Source of the DNA: Ichthyophis bannanicus
Taxonomy: Eukaryota > Chordata > Amphibia > Gymnophiona > Ichthyophiidae
Direction: 5' to 3'
Assembly: GCA_033557465.1 (NCBI GenBank)
Contig: CM066032.1
Location: 1,316,550,025 to 1,316,614,024 of the forward strand
Length of the DNA: 64,000 bases
Shown: positions 31,030 through 41,540 of the stretch, piece by piece
Layout: each line of letters begins with the position of its first letter
Numbering within the stretch: the first letter of the stretch is position 1
The notes under the pieces: generated by a model
The model's database searches: none
Told to the model about the DNA's origin: nothing
What the model saw: the letters and a program-made list of their open reading frames with translations, nothing else
Position numbers and translations under genes: made by a program

Positions 31030-31490
31030 CACTTACCCAAAGCCTCTGAAGCTATTGCTGCCGCACTTTGAGCAGCACTTCCACCCCCTCTGATGCAGAT
31101 TTAAGTTAGACACTTGGCAACCCATAATAGAGTTGCAGTAATCAAACAGTGGCAAAGACCCATCACCTGAACCACTGTATGAAAAATCAGAAGCTTCCAA
31201 AAATAGTTTTAATTTATACAATAGCTGCAAATTAAAGAATACTGAATGAACAGCACTTTCATTTGGGGACCTGATATTGAATTGTGAATCAAGCACAACT
31301 CCAAAATAATGCACCTTGGAGTATACCGGAATGGACAGCTCAAACTATATTATCAGGGAATGCAACCAGAAGGGTTTGTGAGATGAAGAGGGCCTCTGTT
31401 TTAACTAAATTAAGGGATGAGCTATTAAGTGCCATCCAATTAGAAACTTCAATAGGAAAAAAACAGCATATTATCATCAGCACAGAGTCA
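31030..31490 (-). pseudogene. L2-type LINE ORF2 remnant
   Basis: On the minus strand, broken frames encode LNLVKTEALFIS, YFGVVLDSQFNIRS, FFNLQLLYKLK and FDYCNSIMGCQVSNLNL. This is the order of the L2/CR1-superfamily thumb and C-terminal region. No RT active site remains. Confidence 0.7.
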
Positions 31491-31560
31491 GATTGTTACC
31501 CATAAATTTATTTACAACACACAATGGATGTGTGTGTTAGAGTAACGCCAACAATGCAGG

Positions 31561-31690
31561 GCCTACCTATATCTAACATAAGTTAATTTAAAACCTCTAA
31601 AACAAACTATTTGCCTGCTTAGAGCCCACCTAGATCTAACAGAAATTCATTTACAACCTCTACAGGAAGCTGCTATTTGCCTGCCTTCTT
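31561..31690. repeat. Imperfect direct duplication of about 60 bp
   Basis: 31561-31620 and 31625-31690 share the order CCTA/CCACCTA, ATCTAACA, TTCATTTACAACCTCTA and CTATTTGCCTGC with many differences. Old local duplication, no known family. Confidence 0.5.
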
Positions 31691-32134
31691 TTTCAAGGGG
31701 AATCCACATCTCTAGAAAGAATTATACATGCCAACATTTACAGCTGCCCCAAAGCATGAATAAGCATCTGCTAGAAGGGATCTACCAATGTCTTATACCG
31801 CAGCAGAGTCCAATTAGGAAGAAACCCCTGAAAGGAGGTAAATCACAGGAGCTGGAAGGTACTCAGGAAGAAAGTGAAGGGCTTGGAGCTATCTCAGATG
31901 TCTGGATAAGGATCATCTGCCCCAAAGAGGCCCTAAATAGAGGTCACTTCCTTCAGAAGGAGCATTGGAGCTGGTACCTTTGAAGTGGCTATGTTTGTCT
32001 CTAAAGACCCAGAAGTGGAGCCCAGAGGATCCATAGAAGGTAAACCCAGCTGGAGCAGTTGGTGTCTAAACTGAAGAGTTGACGGTTTCAAAAACAGAGA
32101 CATTTTCTCTTTCAAGTTGTCTTATGTTGGTGGT
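31691..32134. other. Unassigned interval
   Basis: No supported frame or repeat. GGTGGTCTATGCT near 32133-32145 recurs at about 33517-33529, at the other end of the DIRS F segment; this may be chance. Confidence 0.4.
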
Positions 32135-33524
32135 CTATGCTCTCCTGGAGGATACCTGGGGGTCCAGATGCCACTCGTGCAGTTGAAGGATCCTGCTTAG
32201 CCTGTCCGCCAGGACATTGTCCTGGCTCGGGAGATAGACAGCTTTGAGAAGCATCCCCTGGCTGGCCGTGAAGGAGCAGAGGGCCACGGCTTCCTGACAG
32301 AGTGAATAGGAGCCTGTGCCGCCCTGCTTGTTCATGTAAAATATCGTGACCTGATTGTCCATCTGGACAAGCACCAACTGGTGCTGCAGGTGGTGTCGGA
32401 AGACCATGAGGGCAAGGAAGACGGCTCTGAGCTTGAGCAGATTGATCTGCTGCTGGCTCGCCTCAAAGGACCAAGCCCCTTGGATGTGCAGCTCCTCACA
32501 CCCCAGCCCATCATGGAAGCATCCATCATGAGGACCCTCTGGGGATTCGGGAGCAGGAAGGGCATACCCACCTGTAGATGCTGGGCGTCCTGCCACCAAA
32601 GGGACTACAAGCTGGGCGAGAGACTCTGATTTTGTACCAAGGCCTGCCCGTGGCCTAGGCCCACTGGGACTGGAAGCACCACAGAGCCGCTCGCATGTCG
32701 AGGCGAGCATTGGGGACTACATGGACCGTGGAGGTCATGTGGCCTAAGAGGCAGAGAAGCGCTCGAGCTGCAACCTCTGCACCTCGGCCATGAGGGTCAT
32801 GAGACGGTCCGCCCTGTCAAGGGAAAGAAATGCCCTGGCTTGCACGGAGTCCAAGCGGGCCCCGATGAACTCCAGAGCCTGCGTTGGAATGAGGTTGGAA
32901 TTTGGAAGATTTATCACAAAGCCCAGGTACTGTAAGGCCCAAATAGTGCACTCGGTGGCCTGTCCAGCTCTGAGGCCTTCCCCCTTGACGAGTCAGTCAT
33001 TGAGGTAAGGGAAGACGAAGGTCCCGTGGAGGCAGAGGTAGGCCACCACCACTGCAAAGCACTTGGTGAAGACTCTGGGGGCGGAGGTGAGGCTGAAGGG
33101 GAGTACCCTGTACAGGTAGTGGTCGCCTCCTACCATGAATCTGAGGTACAGTCTGTGACTTGGGTGGATCAGAATGTGGGTATAAGCATCCTTTAGGTCC
33201 AAGGAGCATAGTCAATCTCCATGCTGGAGGTAGGGCAGCAGTGTTCCAAGGGAAAGCATCTTGAATTTCTCCTGCACCAGAAACTTGCTGAGGCTTCTCA
33301 AGTCCAAGATGGGCCTGCAGTAAACCCCCTTGCCCTTCGCATGGAGCAGAAGGGGCTTCACAGCTCTGACCCCCGAGAAGAATCGTGAGTTCTTGCCTCA
33401 GCAGGGCCTGGTGCAGGGGAGATCGAATGGACTCCCCAGGAAAGAAGGGTGGAGGGGCCTGGATGAGGTGGAGGTGGTAGCGCTTCTTGACTACCTGAAG
33501 AGCCCAGGTGTCGGTGGTCTATGC
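32135..33524 (-). pseudogene. DIRS reverse transcriptase / RNase H (copy F)
   Basis: The RT segment 33202-32993 has MDLKDAYTHILIHPSHR, LPFSLTSAPRVFTK and FVFPYLND. The catalytic YLDD is changed to YLND and followed by a stop. RNase H (32710-32135) keeps LLKLRAVFLAL (usual Glu changed to Lys), QMDNQV and LADRLSR. Homology ends just after HEW, at nearly the same codon where copy B is interrupted by the Tx1-like LINE. Inactive. Confidence 0.8.
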
Positions 33525-33559
33525 TTTCGCACCGAGGAAGTTTCTCCAGGGCCATGTGC

Positions 33560-34046
33560 TCATGAGGGAAGGGTTAGGAAAGCCGTTATAGTTGGTGATT
33601 CGATAATTAGGCGTGTAGATAGCTGGGTGGCTGGTGGGCGTGAGGTTATCACGTGCCATCTAGATAGGATCTTAGATAGTGCTGGGGAGGAGTCTGCCGT
33701 CTTGGTACATGTCGGCACCAATGACATAGGAAAATGTGGTAGGGAGGTTCAGGAGGCTAAATTTAGGCTTTTAGGTAGGAAGTTGAAATCCAGAACTTCC
33801 AGGGTAGCATCCTCCGAAATGCTTCCTGTTCCACGCGCAAGACCCAAAAGGCAGGCAGAGCTCCGGAGTCTCAATGTGTGGATGAGACGCTGGTGCAAGG
33901 ATGAGGGGTTTGGATTTCTTAGGAACTGGGGAACATTCTGGGGAAAGGAGGGGCTCTTCCAAAGGGATGGGCTTCACCTTAACCGGGATAGAACCAGGCT
34001 GCTGGCATTAACCTTTAAAAAGGAGATAGAGCAGCTTTTAAACTAG
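33560..34046 (+). pseudogene. CR1 ORF1 with SGNH-hydrolase (esterase-like) domain
   Basis: The frame shows the SGNH blocks: GDSI with the Ser nucleophile (VIVGDSIIRRV), HVGTNDIGK with the block III Asn, and DGLHLN with the catalytic Asp and His. CR1 ORF1 proteins are known to carry such esterase domains. The upstream part of the open frame (from 33330) is DIRS sequence, so the natural start and any N-terminal zinc finger are missing. It ends in a TAG at 34046. Catalytic residues are conserved. Called a pseudogene because the 5' part is lost. Confidence 0.75.
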
Positions 34047-34249
34047 ATAATAGGGGAAAGCCGACAGTCGCACAAGAGCGCATGGTTCGGAAGAATGTAT
34101 CCTTGAAGGATACTACCAAAAGCAGAGAGGATCCAAAAAAGAGTAAAGTAGCCCAAATGCCCTCGAGTATGGAGCAGACAGAGCTTAAAGATTCCAAATT
34201 ACCCATGCCTACCAATAGCCAAATTAATATGAATAACATATAGTCTCTA

Positions 34250-34950
34250 AAATGCCTGTATGCAAATGCTAGAAGTCTAAAAAATAAGATGGGAGAGTTA
34301 GAATATATAGCACTAAATGAGAGGTTAGATATGATTGGAATCTCAGAGACATGGTGGAAGGAGGACAACCAGTGGGACACTGTGATACCTGGGTACAAAG
34401 TATATCATAATGATAGAGCTGATCAAATTGGTGGAAGAGAGGGCATTGAGTCAGAAAGGATTAAAGTTTTGCAGGAAACAAAATTTGCTGTAGAATCTCT
34501 ATGGATTGAAATTCCTATAAAAAGGGGAAGGCGATGGCAGTGGGGGTGTACTATCGACCGGCTAGCCAGAATGAACAAATGGATGATGAAATGCTCAAAG
34601 AAATCAAGGAAGCTAACAAAAGTTACAGCCCAGTAATAATAATGGGTGATTTCAATTACCCCGGTATCGACTGGGTCAGTGTCACGGCAGGACATGCTAG
34701 GGAGATAAAGTTCCTAGATGAAATAAATGAGTGCTTCTTGGAGCAGCTGGTTCGTGAACCAACCAGAGGGGAAGCCATATTGGACCTAGTCCTTAGTGGA
34801 ACACCAGATCTGGTGCAAGAGATAAGGGTGTAGGGGCCACTTGGCAATAGTGATCATAGCATGATCACGTTTGATCTAATTAATGGAGGAGGGATGGTAA
34901 GGAAATCCACAGTACTACCTTTTAACTTTCGAAAGGGAGACTATGATAAA
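34250..34950 (+). pseudogene. CR1 ORF2 endonuclease domain, frameshifted
   Basis: In consecutive frames: CLYANARSLKNKM with the catalytic Asn, MIGISETWW with Glu, VGVYYRPAS with Tyr, IIMGDFNYPGIDW with Asp/Asn and, after a stop, GNSDHSMITF with the closing Asp-His. Frame breaks lie near 34520-34540 and 34833. It would nick DNA during target-primed reverse transcription when intact. Confidence 0.82.
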
Positions 34951-37012
34951 ATGAGAAAAATATTTAAGAAAAAACTAAAAGGAGCAGATGCAAAGGTTAA
35001 AGACTTACATCAAGCTTGGGTGTTGGTGAAAAATACTATTTTGGAAACACAGACCAGCTGTATTCCACGCTTTACGAAAAGTGGAATGAAGTCCAAAAAA
35101 CTGCCAGCGTGGTTTAAAGGTGAGGTCAGAGAGGCTGTTGTTGCCAAAAAAGCATCTTTCAGGAAATGTAAAAAAGAGCCAAACGACGAAACCTGGAAAC
35201 AGCACAAGCACTGGCAAGTTAAATGCAAGGCATTGATAAGGCAGGCAAAGGGAGAATTTGAGAAGAAGCTTGCTGTGGAAACAAAAACGCATAATAAAGA
35301 CTTTTCAAGTACATTCGTAGCAAAAAACCTGTGAGAGAGTCAGATGAGAGAGGGGTTAAAGGGGCACTAAGAGGCGACAAGGCGATAGCGGAGAGACTGA
35401 ATGAATTCTTTGCTTCGGTCTTTACTGAGGAAGATGTAGGGATGCTACCCATGACTGAAGTGGTATTTAAAGGTGTGGAAGAATTGAAGGAAATATCGAT
35501 ACATCGGGAAGATGTATTACAACTATTAGATAAACTGAAGAGTAGCAAATCACCTGGGCCGGATGGTATACATCCAAGGGTGTTGAAAGAACTGAAATAT
35601 GAGATTGCAGACCTGCTATTAGTAATCTGTGAACAATCATTAAAATCATCTGTAATACCTGAAGATTGGAGGATGGCCAACGTAACACCAGTTTTTAAAA
35701 AGGGTTCCAGGGGTGATCCGGGAAACTACAGACCGGTGAGCCTGACGTCAGTACTGGGAAAAATGGTAGAAACCATCATAAAGAACAAAATTGCTGAACA
35801 TGTAGATAGACATGGCTTAATGGGAGACAGCCAACATGGCTTTAGACAAGGAAGATCTTGTCTTACTAATCTGTTATGTTTTTTTGAAGGTGTGAATAAA
35901 CAGGTAGACAAAGGCGAGTCGGTTGATATAGTGTATTTCGACTTTCAGAAAGCCTTTGACAAGGTCCCTCATCAGAGACGTTTGGCAAAACTAAAGAGTC
36001 ATGGGATAGGAGGCAGTGTACTATTGTGGATCAGGAACTGGTTAAAAGATAGAAAGCAGAGGGTAGGGCTAAATGGCCAATTTTCCCAATGGAGAAAGGT
36101 GAATAGTGGTGTAACCCAGGGATCTGTGCTGGGTCCTCTGCTTTTTGACATATTCATAAATGACCTGGAAAAGGGAATAATGAGCGAGGTTATCAAATTT
36201 TCAGATGACACAAAACTATTTCACGTTGTTAAAACCCAAGAAGATTGTGGAAAATTGCAAGAGGATCTTGATAAATTGGAAGACTGGGCATCAGAATGGC
36301 AGATGAAATTTAATATGGACAAGTGCAAAGTTATGCACCTAGGGAAGAACAACCCAAACTATGGTTACACGATGCAAGGTTCCACATTAGGAACCACCAC
36401 CCATGAAAAAGATTTAGGCATCATTGTGGATAACATGTTAAAACCCTCCGCCCAGTGTGCAGCAGCGGCCAAGAGAGCACATAGAATGCTAGGTATCATA
36501 AGGAAAGGAATGGAAAATAAAACAAAGGATTTATAATGCCTCTATATCGTTCCATGGTGAGATCGCTCCTTGAATATTGTGTGCAATTCTGGTCGCCATA
36601 TCTTAAAAAGGATATAGCGTTATTAGAAAAGGTTCAGAGAACAGCCACCAAAATGGTAAAGGGGATGGAAGGATACCCCTATGAAGGAAGGCTAAAAAGG
36701 TTAGGGCTCTTTAACCTGGAAAAGAGACAGCTGAGGGAAGATATGATAGAAGTCTATAAATTAATCAACGGAGTAGAATGGGTAAACGTAGATCGATTGT
36801 TTACGTTATCAGAAAATAGAAAGACTAGGGGACATGCAATGAAGCTACAGGGTAAATTATTTAAGACTAATAAAAGAAAATATTTTTTCACTCAACGTGT
36901 AATCAAACTCTGGAATTTGTTACCGGAGGATGTAGTAAAGGCTGTTAGTGTAGCTGGGTTTAAAAAAGGTTTGGACAAGTTCCTGGAGGAAAGGTCCATA
37001 ATCCATTATTAA
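34861..37012 (+). pseudogene. CR1 ORF2 reverse transcriptase, frameshifted
   Basis: 34861-35334 is the linker after the endonuclease. 35331-36536 (401 codons) holds [68 protein letters not shown] and the catalytic KFSDD. One frame break at about 36530 leads into the C-terminal domain (36536-37012), VQRTATKMVKG to FFTQRVIKLWNLLPEDVV. About 90% similar by eye to the CR1 at 27770-28891, with only a few lesions. Confidence 0.85.
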
Positions 37013-37179
37013 GAAGGGACCCAGGATATCAATGCTTGACCCAATACAAACATTGTGGAACCTGTGTCTTTTGGGGAAACTGCTAGGTATATATGACCTA
37101 GATTGGCCACTGCTGGAAACAGGATACTGGGCTTGATTGACCTTGGTCTGACCCAGTATGGCATGTCTTATGTTCTTAT

Positions 37180-37704
37180 GTGATGGAGGCCCACCAATGG
37201 GTGAAGTGAACCAGGCGCCCCCCTGTCGGGAGCTGGTCCTCCAGCTGAAGAGAGGCTACGCCGATGGTGTCAAAACCCAGACCCTGTTTGGGCTGGGGCT
37301 GGCGGCTGGGGTTTTGGACCCTTGGGCTTGCGCGGGGCCTGGCCTGTTCCCTTGCCCTGGGAACCCTGCTGAGGGGTCTGGGCAGCAGGATATGGGGAAT
37401 AGCCCCAGTAAGGCCTGGCCCTTCTGGAGGAAAGGGGGCTTCTTGCCCTGTGGCTTCTTCTGAGGAAGGGAGGAAGTTTTCTTTGAGAGCTGGGTATGGA
37501 TGACGTACTCTGTTTCGATTTCAGCCACTTTATCCTCCATTGGTTTGCCGAAGAGCTGTTCTCCAAGGCGTGGGATGTCAAGAAGTTTTTCTTGTATCCA
37601 CTGCTTGAGATCAGATGATTGGAGCTAGGCCTGGCATCGAGCGCCGATGACAGCAGCCGCCACCCTCACGCTGGACTCGGCTGTCGTAGGTGGCTCGAGA
37701 CATA
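37180..37704 (-). pseudogene. DIRS gag C-terminal part (copy F)
   Basis: The segment at 37540-37256 matches the gag C-terminus of copy B (VIHTQLSKKTSSLPQKKPQGKK compares with copy B's LSRKTSAPSHKEKGSGKK), rich in Lys, Gln and Pro. It is cut off by the CR1 stack at 37705. Confidence 0.7.
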
Positions 37705-39008
37705 AAAACATAGAAACATCATGGCAGAAAAAGACCACATGACCCATCTAGTCTGCCCTTCCATATCAATCATTACAACAGTCCCCTTTTTTCCTTTAGA
37801 GATCCTCTGTGTTTGTCCCATGCTTTTTTGAATTTAGATATTGTCCTCATCTCTACCACCTCCACTGGGAGACTATTCCACGCTTCTACCACTCTTTCCA
37901 TAAAGAAATATTTCTGCACATTATTACTTCTGAGTCTATTCCCTTTCGCTCTCATCCTTTGTCCCCTCATAGCTGAGCTTGCTTTCAATCGAAAGAGGCT
38001 CTCCTCCTGTGCATTTATGCCATGGACATATTTACATAGTAACATAGTAAATGACGGCAGATAAAGACCAGTATGGTCCATCTAGTCTGTCCAGTAAGAT
38101 GGCAAGAGTAGGTGCACCTGCCGCTCCGTGTCTTTGTTTAGGGGTGAACTCATCACTCCTGTTTGTTGAGAAATTAGATAGTTAAGTTTATTTTGATTTT
38201 ATCCTGTTGCTGTAAAGGGATCCACTGTGTCTGTTCCATGCCATTTTGAATTCTGTCACTGTATTTGCCCCGAACACTTCCATCGGGAGGGCATTCCAAG
38301 CATCCACCACCCTTTCAGTGAAAAAGTATTTCCTGACATTGCCTTTCAATTTACTCCCTCGCAGCTTCATGTTATGCCCTCTAGTTTTACAGCTTCCCCG
38401 TCTTTGGAAGAGGTTTGTTTGTTCATTATTTCTCGTTAAGTATTTAAAGGTCTGAATCATATCTCCCCTATCCCTCCTCTCCTCTAGAGTGTAAATATTT
38501 AGGTCTTCAAGTCTCTTCTCATAAGGCTTTTAAACACCTCAATCATATCACCACTATCCCGCCTTTCCTCTAAAGTATACATATTAAGATCCTTAAGTCT
38601 GTCCTCATATGCTTTATAGGAGTGGAGGAGTAGCCTAGTGGTTAGAACACTGGCTTGGTAACCAAGCAACCAGGGTTCAATTCCAACTAGCACTCCTTGT
38701 GGCCTTGGGCAAGTCACTTAACCCTCCATTGCCTCAGAAGAAAGGCCTGGCAATCTACTTCTGGTGACACTGCCAAGAAAACCCAGGAGCTTCTGGGTCG
38801 CCAGGAGTCAGGACTGATTCAAAGGCACACATTGTTATAAAGCATGCAAAAAAAATGCAAAGACCATTAACCATTTTAGTAGCCACCCTCTGTACCAACT
38901 CCAACCTGTTTATATCCTTTTGAAGGTGCAGTCTCCAGAACTGCACACAATACTCCAAATGAGGTCACACCAAAGACCTATGCAGAGGCACTATCATCTC
39001 CTTTCTTC
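37705..39008 (-). mobile_element. Nested CR1-type stack inserted in DIRS F gag
   Basis: An older CR1-like fragment (37705-38033 plus 38525-39008) encodes YFFMERVVEAWNSLPVEV and [15 protein letters not shown]. The two halves meet at the codons for GDMIEVFK and YVHGINAQEESLF, so a second CR1-like 3' fragment (38034-38524, encoding FFTERVVDAWNALPMEVF) was inserted between them. A SINE lies in the older part. Both CR1s are on the minus strand. Confidence 0.75.
38619..38860 (+). mobile_element. tRNA-derived CORE-type SINE
   Basis: Box A TAGCCTAGTGG (38631-38641) and box B GGTTCAATTCC (38674-38684) at tRNA spacing. CTTGGGCAAGTCACTTAACC (38704-38723) matches the conserved CORE/MIR block. The body after it (AGAAAGGCCTGGCAATCTAC) is repeated at 41038-41130. 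Inserted in the older CR1 fragment. Confidence 0.85.
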
Positions 39009-40534
39009 TTGGAGCACTCCGAGATAGACTTCGATAGAGTCTGGAAATGCCAGAGGTGATCTCCATCAAGGCCAGTCGCAAAGCCCCCAAACTCTTTGGC
39101 CAGGTTCCGGAGGAACATGCCAATATAAAGCTGGTAAGTTTGAATACGGCATGTCAGCATATAGCCCTGATAGCATTTACGCCCGAGGGCATCGAGGGCA
39201 TGGGACTCTCTGCCCAGGAGCACCGAAAAGTGTGACGTTGGGCTTTTTTGCCAGCACATGGCTGACTGGGGGAAGTGTGGGGGAGTTGCACCTTACAGAA
39301 GCCTGGCCCCTGCTGGACCCATTACATCGTATCCAGCCACTGGCTGACGATAGGTAGCGACGCAGGGGTCTCCCACATCCTGAGAAGGAGCTGGGTAAGG
39401 ATGGCGGGGATGGGGACCATCAAGGTCCCCTTCAGTGGTGCCTTGTACTGGAGGATGTCAAATTCCTCTGTACAAGGGTCCTCCTCCAACTTCACTGTGA
39501 GAGAGAGCGCCCAAGCCACGTCCCTGAAGAACTCAAAGAAAGAGGTGTCCTTGGGTAGGGATCGGTGCTTGGCAGCTGACAGAGACAGTTGCAAGGGGAG
39601 GTCTCGGTGGGCTCGAGTCTCCAGGGAAGTCTCGATGTTGGACTCCCAGTCGGAGTACTCCGAAGAGGACTCAAAGCCTGCTGGCTGTAGAAGAGCTGGA
39701 AACTCCAGTCCTGGTGCTTCGAGGCTGGGGCATGGCCAGAGCCAGAGGTGCTCACCTGCGAAGACCTTGCTCCCGAGGAATGGGGGCAAGAATGAGACCC
39801 TCGCTGAGGATCTGACAAAGGCATCTGGCTTTCAGCGATCACTTTGGCAGCCTGGGGAGTCCTCAAGGTCGAGATCCCTGTTGTCTCTGCGGGGCCAGGC
39901 AATACCTGCTAGGAGGCAATGAACGCAGAAACACTGCGCTCCAGGGTCAAAATGCAGGCTTCCCATCGGGAGTAGCAGCCATGGACACTGACACCGGTGT
40001 GACCGGGTTGGGTGTCAAGGAGGAGAGGGGGTCCTCAACGGGACGTTCTCGAGAGACCAAGTTCTGTCGCTGGAGGCCACGACGTCCGTCCTGGGCACCT
40101 TTCAGGGACGCTCCCGCTTCGACTCCTCGGGTTCTCGGGGGGGACTGAGGGACTGGGCAAGGGACATCCCATGCTTGTCCACTTCCCCGGAAGAGATCCT
40201 TAAGATCTTCTTCTTCTTATGCTCTCACTCTGGGGAACCTTGTTCGGAGTGCCTGCGGTCCTGCTGAGGGGCTTCCGGAGCCTTGTTGCGTGACTCTGAG
40301 TAGCTGTTGGGGCCTTCGAGCGTGAGGCTACCGGTGATACCGGGGTGGAGTCTGCCTTGTGGAAGATGTCGTCTTGCTTAAGCCAACGGTTCTGGATAGC
40401 CTTTGCGGACATTTTCTTGCACAAGGGGCATTCCTCCGGGTCATGGTCTGCATCCAGACACCAGAGGCAACAATCATGAGTGTCAGTGGGGGACATGTTT
40501 TTTGAACACCAATCACATTTTTTAAAACCGGTGG
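39009..40534 (-). pseudogene. DIRS gag N-terminal part (copy F), frameshifted
   Basis: The gag start MATGFKKCDWCSKNMSPTD (ATG at about 40534) is followed by THDCCLWCLDADHD and CPLCKKM, the shared Cys/His cluster. Further down are TSFFEFFRDVAWALSLTV (about 39480-39540) and a block like LGRKCYQGYMLTCRIQTYQLYIGM (39100-39190) that matches copies B-D. Several frame changes. Confidence 0.75.
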
Positions 40535-40955
40535 CCATTGGGATGAAAAGGACCACTGCAAGATCAAAAACCCTCACCACGGCCAGCGGCTGAAAAGGGC
40601 ACGAAAGCACTGAAAAATAAAAAATACGACAAAAACAAAAAATTGAGGCCTGATGTCACAGCAGCTAGTCTCAAGGCAGGAAAGAGCCAGCGCAAGCCAG
40701 AAAGTACAAAAATGTACGGGTTAAATCAACTTTTTTCCGGGGAAACAAGACAAACATCTGTAGGGCTCTGTGGAAAAAGGGAGACTGAGCAAGATGGCAC
40801 CCTGGGGTGGGATGGGGACCACACATGCATGGTGGCATCTCCCAAAGGCTTTCTTTGAAAGCTGGGGAGATGCTTCTGTGAAGACTCCATCGGTGTTGAT
40901 GTCACCCATATCTGAGGGCTGACTTCCTGCTTGTTCCTGGAGAACAGTTGCACCT
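40535..40955 (-). other. DIRS F 5' leader and terminus
   Basis: The shared GACTGAGCAAGATGGCACC block lies near 40783-40801. The terminal arm (GAGGGCTGACTTCCTGCTTG, 40914-40933) corresponds to the left arm of the 13-kb palindrome. No adjoining DIRS copy follows on the right. Confidence 0.7.
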
Positions 40956-41036
40956 AGCCCCCAAAACACAAGGTGAATAATTTTTAATAAAAGTTTTATT
41001 TTTGTTCTACTGCCAAAGGGAGTTTGACACTAGCCT

Positions 41037-41130
41037 ATAGAAGAAAGGCCAGGCAATCTACTTCCGGTTACACTGCCAAGAAAACCCAGGAGCTGCTGGG
41101 TCGCCAGAAGTCAGCATGGACTCATTTGTT
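41037..41130 (+). mobile_element. SINE 3'-body fragment
   Basis: GAAAGGCCAGGCAATCTACT to AGCTGCTGGGTCGCCAGAAG matches the body of the SINE at 38740-38820. The tRNA head is missing. Confidence 0.75.
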
Positions 41131-41391
41131 TGCATAGTGCTTATATACCTGCACAGGAAGGAAGTAAGGCACTTTTTATATGCAGAAATATGGGGAGTGA
41201 TAAACTTCTAGTTATATACTTTTTAAGGCTGTGATGTGTTTTTCTTATGTTTGTATGTTATGCGGATTGTTTTACCTTTATTGAGATCAGTGTTTTGTAC
41301 TGGTTGGTGTATGTCTGTTGGTTTTGTGTGTTCTTTTGAGTGTATGTAGATTAACTGAGGACATGTTTTGTTGTTTGATTAGACTATAAAC

Positions 41392-41532
41392 CAGTGGTGC
41401 ACAAGTTCAGCCTCAAGGGCCACAAACAATGGAGGTAATATGCATGCAGATCTATCTCATGCCTATTCATTAGGTACATCCTTTAAATCTGGCCTGTTTG
41501 CAGTATTCAGAGGCTGAACCTATGCACCCCTA
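41392..41532. mobile_element. hAT-like MITE
   Basis: A 141-bp element with imperfect terminal inverted repeats (CAGTGGTGCACAAGTTCAGC versus TAGGGGTGCATAGGTTCAGC on the other strand) and a probable 8-bp duplication, CTATAAAC (41384-41391) and TTGTAAAC (41533-41540), 6 of 8 matching. Confidence 0.6.
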
Positions 41533-41540
41533 TTGTAAAC

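Larger units (their letters stand above)
33525..37175 (+). mobile_element. CR1 LINE, near full length, frameshifted
   Basis: It contains an ORF1 with an esterase-like domain, then ORF2 endonuclease and reverse transcriptase, and the CR1 3' UTR with GATACTGGGCTTGATTGACC and terminal TTATGTTCTTATG. It sits antisense in the gag/RT region of DIRS F. Confidence 0.85.
32135..40955 (-). mobile_element. DIRS copy F, broken by two insertion blocks
   Basis: Pieces in order from the 5' end: terminus and leader 40955-40535, gag 40534-39009 and 37704-37180, RT/RNase H 33524-32135. CR1 33525-37175 and a CR1/SINE stack 37705-39008 interrupt it. The recombinase part is absent. Confidence 0.8.

Noticed and set aside
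38600..38860. Target-site duplication for the SINE (TATGCTTTATA and TATAAAGCAT)
   Set aside because: The two flanks match in inverted, not direct, orientation, so they are not a duplication.
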